A stretch of 52,325 bases of DNA. It comes from a bacterium (GTDB lineage: Bacteria; Planctomycetota; UBA1135; GCA-002686595). Below, piece by piece: positions 16,804 through 26,700 of this stretch. The position numbers and the translations under genes were made by a program. The notes below the pieces were generated by a model, which did no database searches, was not told where the DNA came from, and saw only the letters and a list, made by a program, of their open reading frames with translations. Location: contig JAAELL010000562.1 in the NCBI GenBank assembly GCA_024226735.1, positions 1 through 52,325 of the forward strand, written 5' to 3'. Position 1 is the stretch's first letter. Each line of letters starts with the position of its first letter.

Positions 16804-17813
16804 TGCCCGCACGGGTCGCCGTCCTCGGATCTGGAAAGCGCGTGCAGCAAGCGGTGCTGCCGGCTCTGTTCAGTCAGCGCGAGAGCTGGGAGCTCGCGGG
16901 CGTGTGGGCGCGCACGGAGAAGCGCATCTCGGTCGGCGGCGAAGAGGTTGCCGTCGCCCCCATCGAGACGCTCGACCTGGCCGGGATCGACCTGGTCATC
17001 ATGACGGTCGCCAAGCCCGCGGTCCCCGCGGTCCTGGCGCTCCTCGGCGAGCTCGGCGCGAAAGATGTCGACCTCCTGATCGACACTCCCGTGCTTGTCT
17101 ACAAGCTGATGGGCCACCTCGAACGCTTAGCGCCGTTCCGCAACGTCTGGGTCGCCGAGGACACGACGCGCCTGCCGGCCTTCGACGCCGCGGCCGAGGC
17201 GATCGAGTCCGCCGCGATCGGACAGCTCCAGCGCGTCGTGTTCGAGCACGCCGCGTGGGCCTATCACGGCGTCGCCATGGGCCGCAGATTCTTTCCGGGT
17301 CCGGTTCTCAGCGGCCGTCGCAAGGGAACGCGGCGAACGCTGCGCTACGAAGGCGGCGGCGAAGTCGTCATCCATGACCCCCGCGACTACAGCCGCGGCC
17401 GCGTGCGCTTCGAAGGCGCGGACGGCGTCTTGACCGACGGCGAAGACCCGGATGCGCTACGCTTCGGGCCTGTGCTGGATGGTGCGGGGTGCACGGGGTT
17501 CCATGCGGGGACGATCGTGCAACAGCTCTCCCCCACCGAGCGCGAGCTCATGGGTCCGGCGTACGAGGACGCGGTGGCGCCGCTGGGAGTGATGGCGTTC
17601 ATGGAAGGGATGAAGCGCATCGGGCTGGCGCGAATGCTGGCGGACATCCAACGTGGGCACGGTGTGTACGCGTTGCGCGACGCGATCGACGACACCGTCG
17701 TCGACTACCACCTCGATCGGTTCCGCAGGTACCGGCGGAACCGTTTCACGCATCCGGAGTTCGGGATGGGGAGACGGTTGACGCGCGTGCTGACGCGCAT
17801 CGCGGGCGAGTAG
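16803..17813 (+). CDS. Gfo/Idh/MocA-like oxidoreductase
   Basis: A 336-residue protein whose N-terminus (VAVLGSGKRVQQAVLPAL) resembles the Rossmann fold of Gfo/Idh/MocA proteins, followed by a segment like VDLLIDTPV, where the family expects the EKP motif. Here EKP reads DTP, so the nicotinamide-site lysine is lost. The C-terminal half contains the extended beta region (RRTLRYEGGGEVVIHDPRDYSRGRVRFEG). The gene is translationally coupled to the GMC oxidoreductase, implying a joint two-step oxidation or sugar modification. Whether it still uses NAD(P) is uncertain. Confidence 0.78.
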   Translation: MPARVAVLGSGKRVQQAVLPALFSQRESWELAGVWARTEKRISVGGEEVAVAPIETLDLAGIDLVIMTVAKPAVPAVLALLGELGAKDVDLLIDTPVLVYKLMGHLERLAPFRNVWVAEDTTRLPAFDAAAEAIESAAIGQLQRVVFEHAAWAYHGVAMGRRFFPGPVLSGRRKGTRRTLRYEGGGEVVIHDPRDYSRGRVRFEGADGVLTDGEDPDALRFGPVLDGAGCTGFHAGTIVQQLSPTERELMGPAYEDAVAPLGVMAFMEGMKRIGLARMLADIQRGHGVYALRDAIDDTVVDYHLDRFRRYRRNRFTHPEFGMGRRLTRVLTRIAGE

Positions 17814-17819
17814 CCCGCA

Positions 17820-19157
17820 TCATCCCCCAAACAGCCGTTCGCGGGGAATTTCATCCCCCGTCACGCCCCGAAAAACCCCCTCCAACTTCCCCAAGTCCCC
17901 CTTCCCCAGCACGGCCAGCGCAGCCTCCAGCGCTCGCTTCTCATCCCCCGCGTCCTTCAGCCGCTCCTCGAGCGTCTCCTTCCACCCGGCATCCCGCGTC
18001 AACCCGATCGCGACCACCGCTGCGATGCGCTCCTCTCCCTCGAGCGTTTCGCGCAGAAACGCCGTCACGTCGTCGTGGCTCGTCAGGAATCCGAGCGCGA
18101 CGATCGCGTTCTTCCGCACCGGTGCCTCTTGCCGGGCATCCCCGGCGCGCGACAAGAGCATTCGCCTGGCGCGCTTGTCCGCGTACCCGGACGCGCCAAT
18201 CGCGCGCAGGAGGTTCTTGGTGGCGCGCTCGTCCTTCTCGCGCTTCAGGCGCGCCAGCAGGTCGCCGAGGGACTCGGGAGCAGCGAGTTGTTCGAGAGCG
18301 ACGATGGCTTCCTGTCGCATCGCTTCCTCTCCGTTCAGGAACTCCACGGCGACTTCCCAGTAGCTCCGCGGCGAAGAGGCGCCGATCCAGCGCAGGAGCT
18401 CGCCGCGCCTGTCTCGGTCCCCGCGGCCACCGCCGCGACGACCGCCGCCCCCGGAGGAGCGCAGGATCGAGAGCACGTACTCGCGTGCCTCGGGCTCGTC
18501 CGCGGTCGCGAGGCGGCGCAGGTTGCGCCGCGCTTCCTCGCCGCGCATGCCCTTCTTGAGCTCTTCGATCAGGGCGAGGGCCTCCTCGCGCTTCAGCAGC
18601 GCAGCGCCCTTGGCCTCCCAGACGCCGCCGAGGATCAGGCGCCTGGGCGGACGCGCCTTGCTCGACATGCGTTCGCTCGAGTCCGGGTTCGCGGTTTGCA
18701 AAGCCGTGACGAAGCACCACTCCAGCTCGCGCGCCGACACCTCGTACGGAACCGACAGGAGTACCTCGCCCGCGGCGTCGAGGAAGACGTGTTGCGGGGC
18801 GACGACGAAGCCGTCGTCGTCGGGCTTCAAGATCTCCTCGCGCACGGCCGCGTCGACGAAGCGGTGCTCCTTGCAGGTCATGCCGCCGAACCGCTTGCAC
18901 TCGCGACCCTCCTTCGCGTGCACGTCGTTCGAGGCGATGACGTTCACGGTCTGCTCGGCGAGCTCGCGGACGCGCTTGTCGGTGTAGACCTCGGCCAGCA
19001 TGCGCTCGTTCGCCCGTTCGCCGTCCATGTTGACGGCCACGAAGACGACCCGGCTCTCTTCCGCCGCGAGCGTGCGTGCGGCGTCGAGGGACGACTGCCA
19101 GGCGATATCCCCGACCGCGGGGAGGGAGGCGAGGAGGAAGAGCGTGGCGATGGACAT
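17820..19157 (-). CDS. Exported thioredoxin-fold plus HEAT-repeat protein
   Basis: A 445-residue protein with a signal peptide (MSIATLFLLASLPAVGDIA). Residues about 20-170 look like a thioredoxin fold of the DUF255 type (LDAARTLAAEESRVVFVAVNMDGERANERM) but have no CxxC in the active-site position, so a disulfide role is unlikely. Residues about 240-440 are alpha-helical HEAT repeats (REAIVALEQLAAPESLGDLL, KNAIVALGFLTSHDDVTAFL), with a Gly/Arg-rich linker at about 300-318. The start was chosen at the signal peptide; the upstream extension is noise. It is convergent with the Gfo/Idh gene, 6 bp apart. Confidence 0.8.
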   Translation of the reverse strand: MSIATLFLLASLPAVGDIAWQSSLDAARTLAAEESRVVFVAVNMDGERANERMLAEVYTDKRVRELAEQTVNVIASNDVHAKEGRECKRFGGMTCKEHRFVDAAVREEILKPDDDGFVVAPQHVFLDAAGEVLLSVPYEVSARELEWCFVTALQTANPDSSERMSSKARPPRRLILGGVWEAKGAALLKREEALALIEELKKGMRGEEARRNLRRLATADEPEAREYVLSILRSSGGGGRRGGGRGDRDRRGELLRWIGASSPRSYWEVAVEFLNGEEAMRQEAIVALEQLAAPESLGDLLARLKREKDERATKNLLRAIGASGYADKRARRMLLSRAGDARQEAPVRKNAIVALGFLTSHDDVTAFLRETLEGEERIAAVVAIGLTRDAGWKETLEERLKDAGDEKRALEAALAVLGKGDLGKLEGVFRGVTGDEIPRERLFGG

Positions 19158-19261
19158 GGTTCGGGCTCCGGGTCTCGGGGCGAGCCCTATCCAACCGCTG
19201 GCGAACGCGCAGGTCGCGCCTGTTTGCGCCGACCGCCTGCTGCGTGTTGCGAACGGCGCGC

Positions 19262-20374
19262 TCAGCGCTTCACATGGTGCTCGTAGAGTCTCTTCACGGC
19301 GACCTCGAGCGCGCCGCGCGCGCGGTCGCCGGCACAGTTCGTCGCGACCAGGACCGCGCAGTTCGACTCCGGAAAGAGCGCGATCTCGCAGTACCACATC
19401 GTGTTCGAGCCGTTGTGCCAGAGCGCCGGGCCCTTGGCCCACGGGTACTCGCGCACCATCCAGCCCATCGCGTAGTTGCCCTTGCGCGGCTTGTGCAGGC
19501 TTTCGGCCGACTCGGCCGAGAGGAGCTCACTCGCGCCGCGCCGCGCCGCGAGGTGCAGCGCGGCGTAGCGGGCCCAGTCCTCCAGCGGCGCGTGCACTTT
19601 GCCCGCCGGTGCGATCGCGGACGGGTTGTCATCGCCGGGCCCGAGCTCGACCGGCCCCAGATCGCCTCCGCGCGTGCGGTGCCCGAAGGGCTGTGCGACG
19701 GTGCCCTTCTCGCCCGGCGCGCCGAAGCCGGCGCGCGTCATGCCGAGCGGCACGAAGAGGTCGGAGCGGATGCGCTCCTCCCAGGTCGCTTCGAGCACCT
19801 TCTCCGTCATCGCCGCGGCGATCGAGAAGCCCGCGTTCGAGTAGATGAACTTCGTGCCCGGAGGTGCCGCGGGCTTGCGCGCCAAGACGCCCTCGACGAG
19901 CGTCCGGCGTTGCTCGGCGGGTGTCCCCTCGTGCCTCCAGAGTTTCTGCCACAGGCCACCGGCGTTCAGAGCCGTCGGTGCCCCCGAGCTGTTGGTGAGC
20001 AGCATCTCGAGCGTCACGGCGCGCCAATCCGCGTGCATCGCGCCGGACTCGACGAGGTCGGGGTAGACATCCCCCAGCGTCGTCCCCCACTCGATCTCGC
20101 CCGCCTCGACGCGGGTCGCGACCCACGTTGCGGTCATCGACTTCGTGCACGAGCCGAGGTGCCAAAGGTCACTCGCGGTGACCGGCGACTCGGCGTCTAT
20201 GCGTCGCTTGCCGACGGCGCCGATCGCGACGAGCTGGTCGCCGGAGACGATCGCGGCGCCGAGAGCCGGCAGCGCGGCGCGTTCGCGGATGGGCTCCAAG
20301 AGCCCGTCGAGGGACGTGGGCTCCTCGAGCACGAGCGGCGCCAGCGCCGCGACCAAGACAAGGCAAGGAGTCAT
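19262..20374 (-). CDS. Serine hydrolase of the beta-lactamase class C/PBP4* family
   Basis: A 370-residue exported hydrolase. After a signal-like N-terminus (LVLVAALAPLVL) it has the three active-site motifs of the family: SCTK (75-78, nucleophile and lysine), Y-S-N in FIYSNAGF, and H-N-G in LWHNGSNTMW. The family includes class C beta-lactamases, D-aminopeptidases and esterases, so the substrate cannot be stated. The start lies only 28 bp from the divergent ABC ATPase gene, so at least one promoter must overlap the other's 5' region. Confidence 0.9.
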   Translation of the reverse strand: MTPCLVLVAALAPLVLEEPTSLDGLLEPIRERAALPALGAAIVSGDQLVAIGAVGKRRIDAESPVTASDLWHLGSCTKSMTATWVATRVEAGEIEWGTTLGDVYPDLVESGAMHADWRAVTLEMLLTNSSGAPTALNAGGLWQKLWRHEGTPAEQRRTLVEGVLARKPAAPPGTKFIYSNAGFSIAAAMTEKVLEATWEERIRSDLFVPLGMTRAGFGAPGEKGTVAQPFGHRTRGGDLGPVELGPGDDNPSAIAPAGKVHAPLEDWARYAALHLAARRGASELLSAESAESLHKPRKGNYAMGWMVREYPWAKGPALWHNGSNTMWYCEIALFPESNCAVLVATNCAGDRARGALEVAVKRLYEHHVKR

Positions 20375-20402
20375 GCACAGGATTGTAGGCGGAATCGCTA
20401 GG

Positions 20403-21350
20403 ATGCGGCCCGTGCCTGCCGCACTCGCTCTCTCTGCCCGCTCGCTCGTCAAGCGCTTCGACGACCTGACGGCCGTCGACGGCCTCGACCTCGACGTCCA
20501 CGCGGGGACTTGCCTCGCGCTGCTGGGTCCGAACGGGGCGGGCAAGACGACGACGATCGAGATGCTCGAGGGGTTGACTCAACCGACGTCGGGATCGATC
20601 GAAGTGCTCGGACTGCAGTGGAACGGGAGCGCGAACGCGATCCGCGAGCGGATCGGCGTCCAGCTGCAGGACACCAAGCTGCAGGAGAAGATCACCACGT
20701 TCGAGACGCTGCGGCTCTTCCAGAGCTTCTACGACGCCGTGCGGCCGATCGACGAAGTGCTCGAGATGGTCGGCATGACCGAGAAGCGCGGCGCGCGCGT
20801 CGAGACGCTGTCCGGTGGCCAGCACCAGCGACTGACGCTCGCCTGCGCGCTCGTCGGTCGTCCGGAGCTCCTGTTCCTCGACGAGCCGACGACGGGTCTC
20901 GATCCCCAGGCGCGGCGGCGCGTTTGGGAGATCGTCGAGACCTTCAAAACGGAGGGCGGGACGGTCCTTCTGACCACGCACTACATGGAAGAGGCTCAGA
21001 GGCTCGCGGACCGCGTCGTCATCGTCGACGCCGGGCGCGTGATCGCCGAGGGCACGCCGAGCGAGGTGATCGCGGGCCTCGAGGCGGAGAGCATCGTCGA
21101 GCTCTTCCCGGCCGGCGGAACCGCCGAGCGCCTCGCCGATGACGCGCTCCTCGTCCTGCCCGGCGTACGCGAGGTGCGGCGCGAGGGCAGCGGTGTGACG
21201 CTGGTCGTCACCGACACCCAGGCGAGTGTCGGGGCACTGCTCGCGCACCTGGGCGAGGTCGGCGTGGCGCTCGAGTCGCTGCAGACCCACGCCCCGACAC
21301 TCGAGGACGTCTTCATGGACTTGACCGGAAAGCACCTGCGCGATGGCTAG
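20403..21350 (+). CDS. ABC transporter ATP-binding protein (ABC-2 type exporter)
   Basis: A 315-residue ATPase: Walker A GPNGAGKTT at about 42-50, ABC signature LSGGQHQR at about 136-143, Walker B LLFLDEPTTGLDP at about 155-167, and the H-loop in LLTTHYMEEAQRLADR. The C-terminal 80 residues form the accessory domain typical of DrrA/CcmA-like exporters, ending PTLEDVFMDLTGKHL. It overlaps the permease gene by 8 bp. Together they form a minimal drug, lipid or antibiotic export ABC. The first in-frame ATG after the divergent gene was chosen. Confidence 0.94.
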   Translation: MRPVPAALALSARSLVKRFDDLTAVDGLDLDVHAGTCLALLGPNGAGKTTTIEMLEGLTQPTSGSIEVLGLQWNGSANAIRERIGVQLQDTKLQEKITTFETLRLFQSFYDAVRPIDEVLEMVGMTEKRGARVETLSGGQHQRLTLACALVGRPELLFLDEPTTGLDPQARRRVWEIVETFKTEGGTVLLTTHYMEEAQRLADRVVIVDAGRVIAEGTPSEVIAGLEAESIVELFPAGGTAERLADDALLVLPGVREVRREGSGVTLVVTDTQASVGALLAHLGEVGVALESLQTHAPTLEDVFMDLTGKHLRDG

Positions 21351-22416
21351 CGGCCACGACGTCAGCCGTGGCGCCAGCAGGCAGGCTCTCAGGTGGAAAG
21401 AGGTCCGCGAGCTCAGCCGGCACCGCACACTCGCCTTCATTCGGCAACCCGAAGCCGTGTTCTGGGTCTTCGCGTTCCCGATGGTCCTCGCGGCGGTCCT
21501 GGGCTTCGCGTTCCAGAGCGGCGAGCCCGCCAAGAGCCACATCGCGCTGCTCGAGGGCGCGCACGCGAATCGGTTGCTCGAGCGCCTCACCGCCGACGAG
21601 CGGGTCGAGCTCACGCGCTTTCCCGACGTCGCGGCCGCCGAGCGCGCGCTGCGCTCGGGCAAGGTCGACCTGTTCTTGACCGATCCCGCGGCGAGCCCGC
21701 CCGCGTTGCGGCTCGACCCCGTGCGCGCGGAGGCGGAGTCGGCGCGGCTGCGGGTCCTGGTCGCGCTCGGCGAGCTCGACGAGGATGCGCTCGCGCTCGA
21801 CACGGTCGAGGAGAAGGGCTCGCGCTACGTCGACTTCCTGTTCCCGGGCCTGTTGGGAATGAACCTGATGGGAACGGGCCTGTGGGCGATCGGATTCGCG
21901 ATCGCCGAGCTGCGGCAGCGCAAGATCCTCAAGCGCCTGCTCGTCACGCCGATGCGCAAGTCGTCGTTCCTCGCCTCGTTCCTCGTCTCGCGCCTGTTCT
22001 TCCTCGTGCTCGAGCTCGTCCTCCTGACGGCCTTTGGCTTCTGGGTCCTCGACGTGCCCCTGCGCGGCTCGATCGTGCTGTTCGCGCTCGTCTCGCTCCT
22101 CGGCGCGACAGCCTTCGCGGGGCTCGGCCTGCTCTGCGCGTCGCGGGTGAAGACGATCGAGGGCGTGTCCGGCATGCTGAACCTCGTGATGATGCCCATG
22201 TGGCTCGGCTCGGGCGTGTTCTTCTCGTACGAGCGCTTCCCCGACGCCGTCCAGCCGCTGCTGCGGGCCCTCCCGCTGACGGCCCTGAACGACGCGCTGC
22301 GCGAGCTGATGCTCGACGGCAGTGGCGTGAGGGACATCCTGCCAGAGGTCCTCGTGCTCGCTCTGTGGCTCGTCGTGCCGTTCGTCGTCGCGCTGCGCGT
22401 CTTCCGCTGGTCCTGA
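21343..22416 (+). CDS. ABC-2 type transporter permease
   Basis: A 357-residue membrane protein that pairs with the preceding ATPase. It has an N-terminal helix (EAVFWVFAFPMVLAAVLGFAF), an extracytoplasmic segment of about 130 residues, and five further hydrophobic segments in the C-terminal half, with the ABC-2 motif region KRLLVTPMRKSSFLASFLVSRL between the second and third. The LTALNDALRELMLDG segment near the end is typical of the family. It overlaps the ATPase gene by 8 bp. Substrate is not indicated. Confidence 0.92.
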   Translation: MASGHDVSRGASRQALRWKEVRELSRHRTLAFIRQPEAVFWVFAFPMVLAAVLGFAFQSGEPAKSHIALLEGAHANRLLERLTADERVELTRFPDVAAAERALRSGKVDLFLTDPAASPPALRLDPVRAEAESARLRVLVALGELDEDALALDTVEEKGSRYVDFLFPGLLGMNLMGTGLWAIGFAIAELRQRKILKRLLVTPMRKSSFLASFLVSRLFFLVLELVLLTAFGFWVLDVPLRGSIVLFALVSLLGATAFAGLGLLCASRVKTIEGVSGMLNLVMMPMWLGSGVFFSYERFPDAVQPLLRALPLTALNDALRELMLDGSGVRDILPEVLVLALWLVVPFVVALRVFRWS

Positions 22417-22529
22417 AGGTCCTAACTGCGCTCCTGCGGGTTAGGCTCGAACCTTCGCACAAGGGCCCGGTCGCCTTCGAAGCGGGCGTGGGGTCCGGAG
22501 TGCTTCACCGCAGGAATGAGAGTTTGGTT

Positions 22530-23705
22530 ATGCGTCACCACGCCTCGACGAGCGTATTGCTCCTCACAGCAGCGGCCTTTCTCACGCAGACGTCGTCCGC
22601 CCAGAGCTGGTCGGACGACCTCGACTCCTACCCCCACGGCGCGCCGGTCGACCCCGGTGGCCTGGGCAGCATCGGGAACGGCTGGGAGTCCTGGAGCTCT
22701 GGACTGGGTTCGTCCACGGTCGCCGGCCAACCGCCCGCGCCGGTCGCCCGCTCGCTCCCCAACTGCCTCTCGAACAACCCCGGGGCCGACACCGTCAACA
22801 ACTTCAACCGGATGCCGAGCCACCCGGTGTTCGGGCCGTGGAAGATCTGGTTCTTCGTCTTTGCGCCGAACGAGTACGTCGGCCGCAATTACTGGATCCT
22901 GCTCAACACGTACGACTTCGGGGGACCCTACTCGTGGTCGTCGCAGGTGTTCTTCGACGGCGACTTGAACCTCGTCGACTGTGACTGCAACAACATGAAC
23001 GATCCGCAGGGGCCGCAGCAGCTGATTCGCGAGACGTGGATCCACGTCCACGCTCGCGTCGATCTGGACGCGGACACGGTCGACGTGTTCTACGACAACA
23101 TTTTGCTGACCGGGGGACAGGGCTACGTGTGGACGACGGGGGTCTTCGGGGCGAGCAACGGACTGCTCGAGATCCAGGCGCTCGATCTCTTCCCCGACGT
23201 ACCCGGCCACCCCAACACGACCGAGCTGTACTACGACGACTTCTTGATGGTGCCGGAGCAGGTCAGCCTGTGCGTACCGGATCCGCTCTGCATGCCGCTT
23301 GCCAACAGCACCGGACAACCGGCGCTCGCAACTCTCTCCGGGATCGGAGTCGCGGGCGCCGACCTGATCGCGGTCGTCTCCCAGGGGCCCCCGGGGCAGT
23401 TCGGCTACTTCATCTCCGGCCCCAACCCCGGGCTCTACATCGTCCCGCCCGGAGCGAGCGGCATCATCTGCATCGGCGGGCCCCAGTTCCGCTACACGAG
23501 CGTGCCGTTGATGCAGGTGTTCCAGTTCGACGGGACCGGCGTGAGCCATGCGGTCGTCGGCGGGGGCGAGGTCATCCTGCCGACCGATGGTTCCTACGCG
23601 CCCGTGCCGCCGGTCCAGCCCGGTGCGACGCGCGCCTTCCAGGCCTGGTACCGCGACGGCCCGACCAGCAACTTCTCCGACTCCAGGCTGATCACGTTTA
23701 CGTGA
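22530..23705 (+). CDS. Secreted LamG-like protein with shared C-terminal domain
   Basis: A 391-residue exported protein. The signal peptide ends near TQTSSAQ. Residues about 27-245 look like a concanavalin/LamG-type beta sandwich (DDLDSYPHG, FVFAPNEYVGRNYW, YYDDFLM). From about residue 253 it has the C-terminal domain shared with two other secreted proteins here (NSTGQPALATLSG, PPGQFGYFISGP, PPGASGIICIGG, FQAWYRDGPTSNFSDS). That domain is a candidate sorting or surface-anchoring module. The stop TGA overlaps the kinase start codon (TGATG), so the two are coupled. Confidence 0.82.
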   Translation: MRHHASTSVLLLTAAAFLTQTSSAQSWSDDLDSYPHGAPVDPGGLGSIGNGWESWSSGLGSSTVAGQPPAPVARSLPNCLSNNPGADTVNNFNRMPSHPVFGPWKIWFFVFAPNEYVGRNYWILLNTYDFGGPYSWSSQVFFDGDLNLVDCDCNNMNDPQGPQQLIRETWIHVHARVDLDADTVDVFYDNILLTGGQGYVWTTGVFGASNGLLEIQALDLFPDVPGHPNTTELYYDDFLMVPEQVSLCVPDPLCMPLANSTGQPALATLSGIGVAGADLIAVVSQGPPGQFGYFISGPNPGLYIVPPGASGIICIGGPQFRYTSVPLMQVFQFDGTGVSHAVVGGGEVILPTDGSYAPVPPVQPGATRAFQAWYRDGPTSNFSDSRLITFT

Positions 23706-26700
23706 TGGCGGAGTCGCCCGAGGAGCCGCCCGAGGAGCCGCCCGAATCCTGCGAGCTCGAGGCCAACCTGCGGGCCGCCTACGAGGCCGAACGCGCTCTG
23801 AGTCCGAGCGTGCTCGTCGCGCTCGAGTCAGTTCACGGGGACGTCCCGCGCGTGTTGCTTCCCGACGAAGAGTCGGGGATCGTCATGAGTCCGCTCGCGA
23901 TCGGCCGCGCGCCCGAGGCGGGCGGCAAGGTCGGTGGGCGCGACAACTACCAGATCCTCGGCGAGATCGCGCGCGGCGGCATGGGCGTCGTGTTCAAGGG
24001 ACGCGACACCGACCTCGGCCGCGACATCGCGATCAAGATCCTGCGCCGCGAGCTGCGCGGCCTGCCGGAGTCGGTGCAGCGCTTCGTCGAGGAGGCGCAG
24101 ATCAGCGGCCAGCTGCAGCACCCGGGCATCGTGCCGGTGTACGAGATGGGGTTGATGACGGGCGAGCGTCCGTACTTCGCCATGAAACTCGTCAAGGGCC
24201 GCACGCTGGCCGAGATCCTCGAGCAGCCGGGCGAGAAGGGCCTCGAGCGGCGGCGGTTGATGGCGGTGTTCGAGCAGGTCTGCCAGACCGTCGCCTACGC
24301 GCACGCGCGGCGCGTGATCCACCGCGACCTCAAGCCCGGCAACGTGATGGTCGGCGCGTTTGGCGAGGTGCAGGTGATGGACTGGGGCCTTGCGAAGATC
24401 CTCCCGCGCGGGGCCGCGGGCGAGCCACGCGCCGACATCAGCCGCATCGAGACGCCGCGCTCGAAGGACGCCTCGACCACGGGACCGATCTCGCGTGACG
24501 GCTCGGTGATGGGCACGCCCGCGTACATGTCACCTGAGCAAGCGCGTGGCGACGTCGAGACGATCGACGAACGCACCGACGTGTTCGCCCTCGGCGCGAT
24601 CCTGTGTGAGCTCTTGACCGGCGAGCCGCCGTACAGCGAGAAGGGCGACGTCCAGGTGCTGCTGGCGGCGCGCGAGGGACGGGTCGACGGCGCGCACGAC
24701 CGGCTGCGCCGCTGCGACGGGGATCCGGGGTTCGTGCAGCTCGCCCTGCATTGCCTCCAGCAGGAGCCGGCCCTGCGCCCGCGGACCGCCAAGGACGTCG
24801 CGGAGACGATCGCCGAGCAGCTGGCGGCGGCCGAACGCCGTGTGAGGCACGCCCAGATCGCCGCGGAGACTCAGCGCGAACGGGCCGACGCCGCCCACGC
24901 TCAGAAGCGCACCGTGCTGGCGGCCGCGGGGCTCGTGGGACTCGCGCTCGTCGTCGCGGCGTTCTTCTGGCGCCGCGCGGACGTCGCCCAGGAACAGGCT
25001 CGGCTGAGCCGGATCAGCGGTGACATCGGGATCTACCGCGCGTCGCTCGCCGCGGCGTGGCAGGACCTCGCCGTGCACGACAGCGCGTCGGCCCGCGCGC
25101 GGCTCGCGCGCCTCGACGAGCGCCTGCGTGGATGGGAGTGGACCTACATCGGCGCCGGGGCAAACCCGAGTGCGCGCGAGCCGGTGACGCCCGATGGGCT
25201 CCGGCGCAGCGGCCGGACCGAGATCCGGCTCTCGCCCGAAGGCACCGTCGCCTGGGCGCTGGGCGAGTGGGCGATCGTGCACCGCGCCACCCAGGAGACG
25301 CTCCTCGAGCGCCCGGCGCCCACGGGCATGCGCAAGCCGCCTCCGGGCTGCATCAGCGGAGACGGGCGCTGGGTCGCGGTCGAGAAGACGTTGTTCGACG
25401 TGCGCCGGCGCGAGGAACACGTCTTCCCCGCCACCTCGGACCTGCCGCTCGATCCGGACGAGGACTGGCGCTTCGTTGCGCTCTCGCCGCACGGCGAGCG
25501 GGCCGTGGTCGAGCGCGGTTGGCGGGCCGCGAGCACGCGTCCGCACGAGGTCGTGATCGTGACGCTTCCGGCGGGCGAGGTCGAGCACGTGCTCGACGTG
25601 CCGCGCGGTAACCGCGGGCTCAACGCGCGGCCGCACACGGCCGAGCCGATCTCCATCAGCCGCTTCGTCTGGGTCGTGCACGCCGCATTCGTCGACGACG
25701 AGACGGTCGCCGTCTCGGTGCAGGGCGGTGACGACGAGCTCCTGTCCGCGCCGACCGAGTCGGCGACGGCCCTGTTCGACCTCGCGACCGGAGCGCGCCG
25801 CTGGACGCTGTCCACCTCGCCCGCCAAGGACCTCGTGCGCGATGCGCGCGGACGCTACGTCGCCGGCTGGGTCGTCGCCCGTGGGAGTGTCGACGCCGTC
25901 GTGTGGCGCGTCTCGGACGGCGCCGAGGTCGCGCGCTTCCATGAGTCGCAGCTCCCGCTGCGCCTCGCCCTGATCGAGGCTGGGGGCGAGACCCTCTTGG
26001 CCATTCACGATCCGGGGCGCGCGATGGAGCCGACCGCACGCCTCTACAGCGTCAGGGCGCGGCGCGCGAGCGGTCTCGAGGACCGTTTCGTCGGCGCGCT
26101 CGGAGGCGGTGGCGAACCGCTCGCGACCCTGTTCGCGGACGAGGAAGGGCTCGTCTGGTGGGCCACGGTCACCGGGCGCATGGGCGCGGAGGATCCGCGC
26201 GCTTCGCTCGCACCGGGACTCGTGCGCGAGGCGAGCTCCAAGACGGTCTGGCCTGCGACGGTCGATGCGGGCGGAGCCTTCGCACTACTGCCCCACCGTC
26301 CGACCTCGAAGCCCGGCCAGATGCCCGAGTTCGAACGCATCGACCTCTCGACCGGCGAGCTGCTCGGCCTGCGTGTGATCGAGACGGTCAGCGGCGAGAT
26401 CTTTGGGCGGATGGCGGTGACTGCGGACGCCTCCACGGTCGCCTTCACGACGCTCGAGATTCGTGGCCCTGCGCCCGATCTCACGTGGATCGTGCGGGTG
26501 CAGGTCGTGGACCTCGAGACCCACGAGGTGCTCGGCCAGAGACTCTTGCGCGAGATGCCGCTCGACCGCTCGAACCCGGGGCGGCCCGACGGCGTGACCC
26601 ACACCCTCTTCTGTGGTGGCGACGAGCTGTTGTGCGTGTACGACGACGCGGGGCGGGCGCGGCTCCTCGACGCGCTCGATCTGTCGACGATCGAGGAGAT

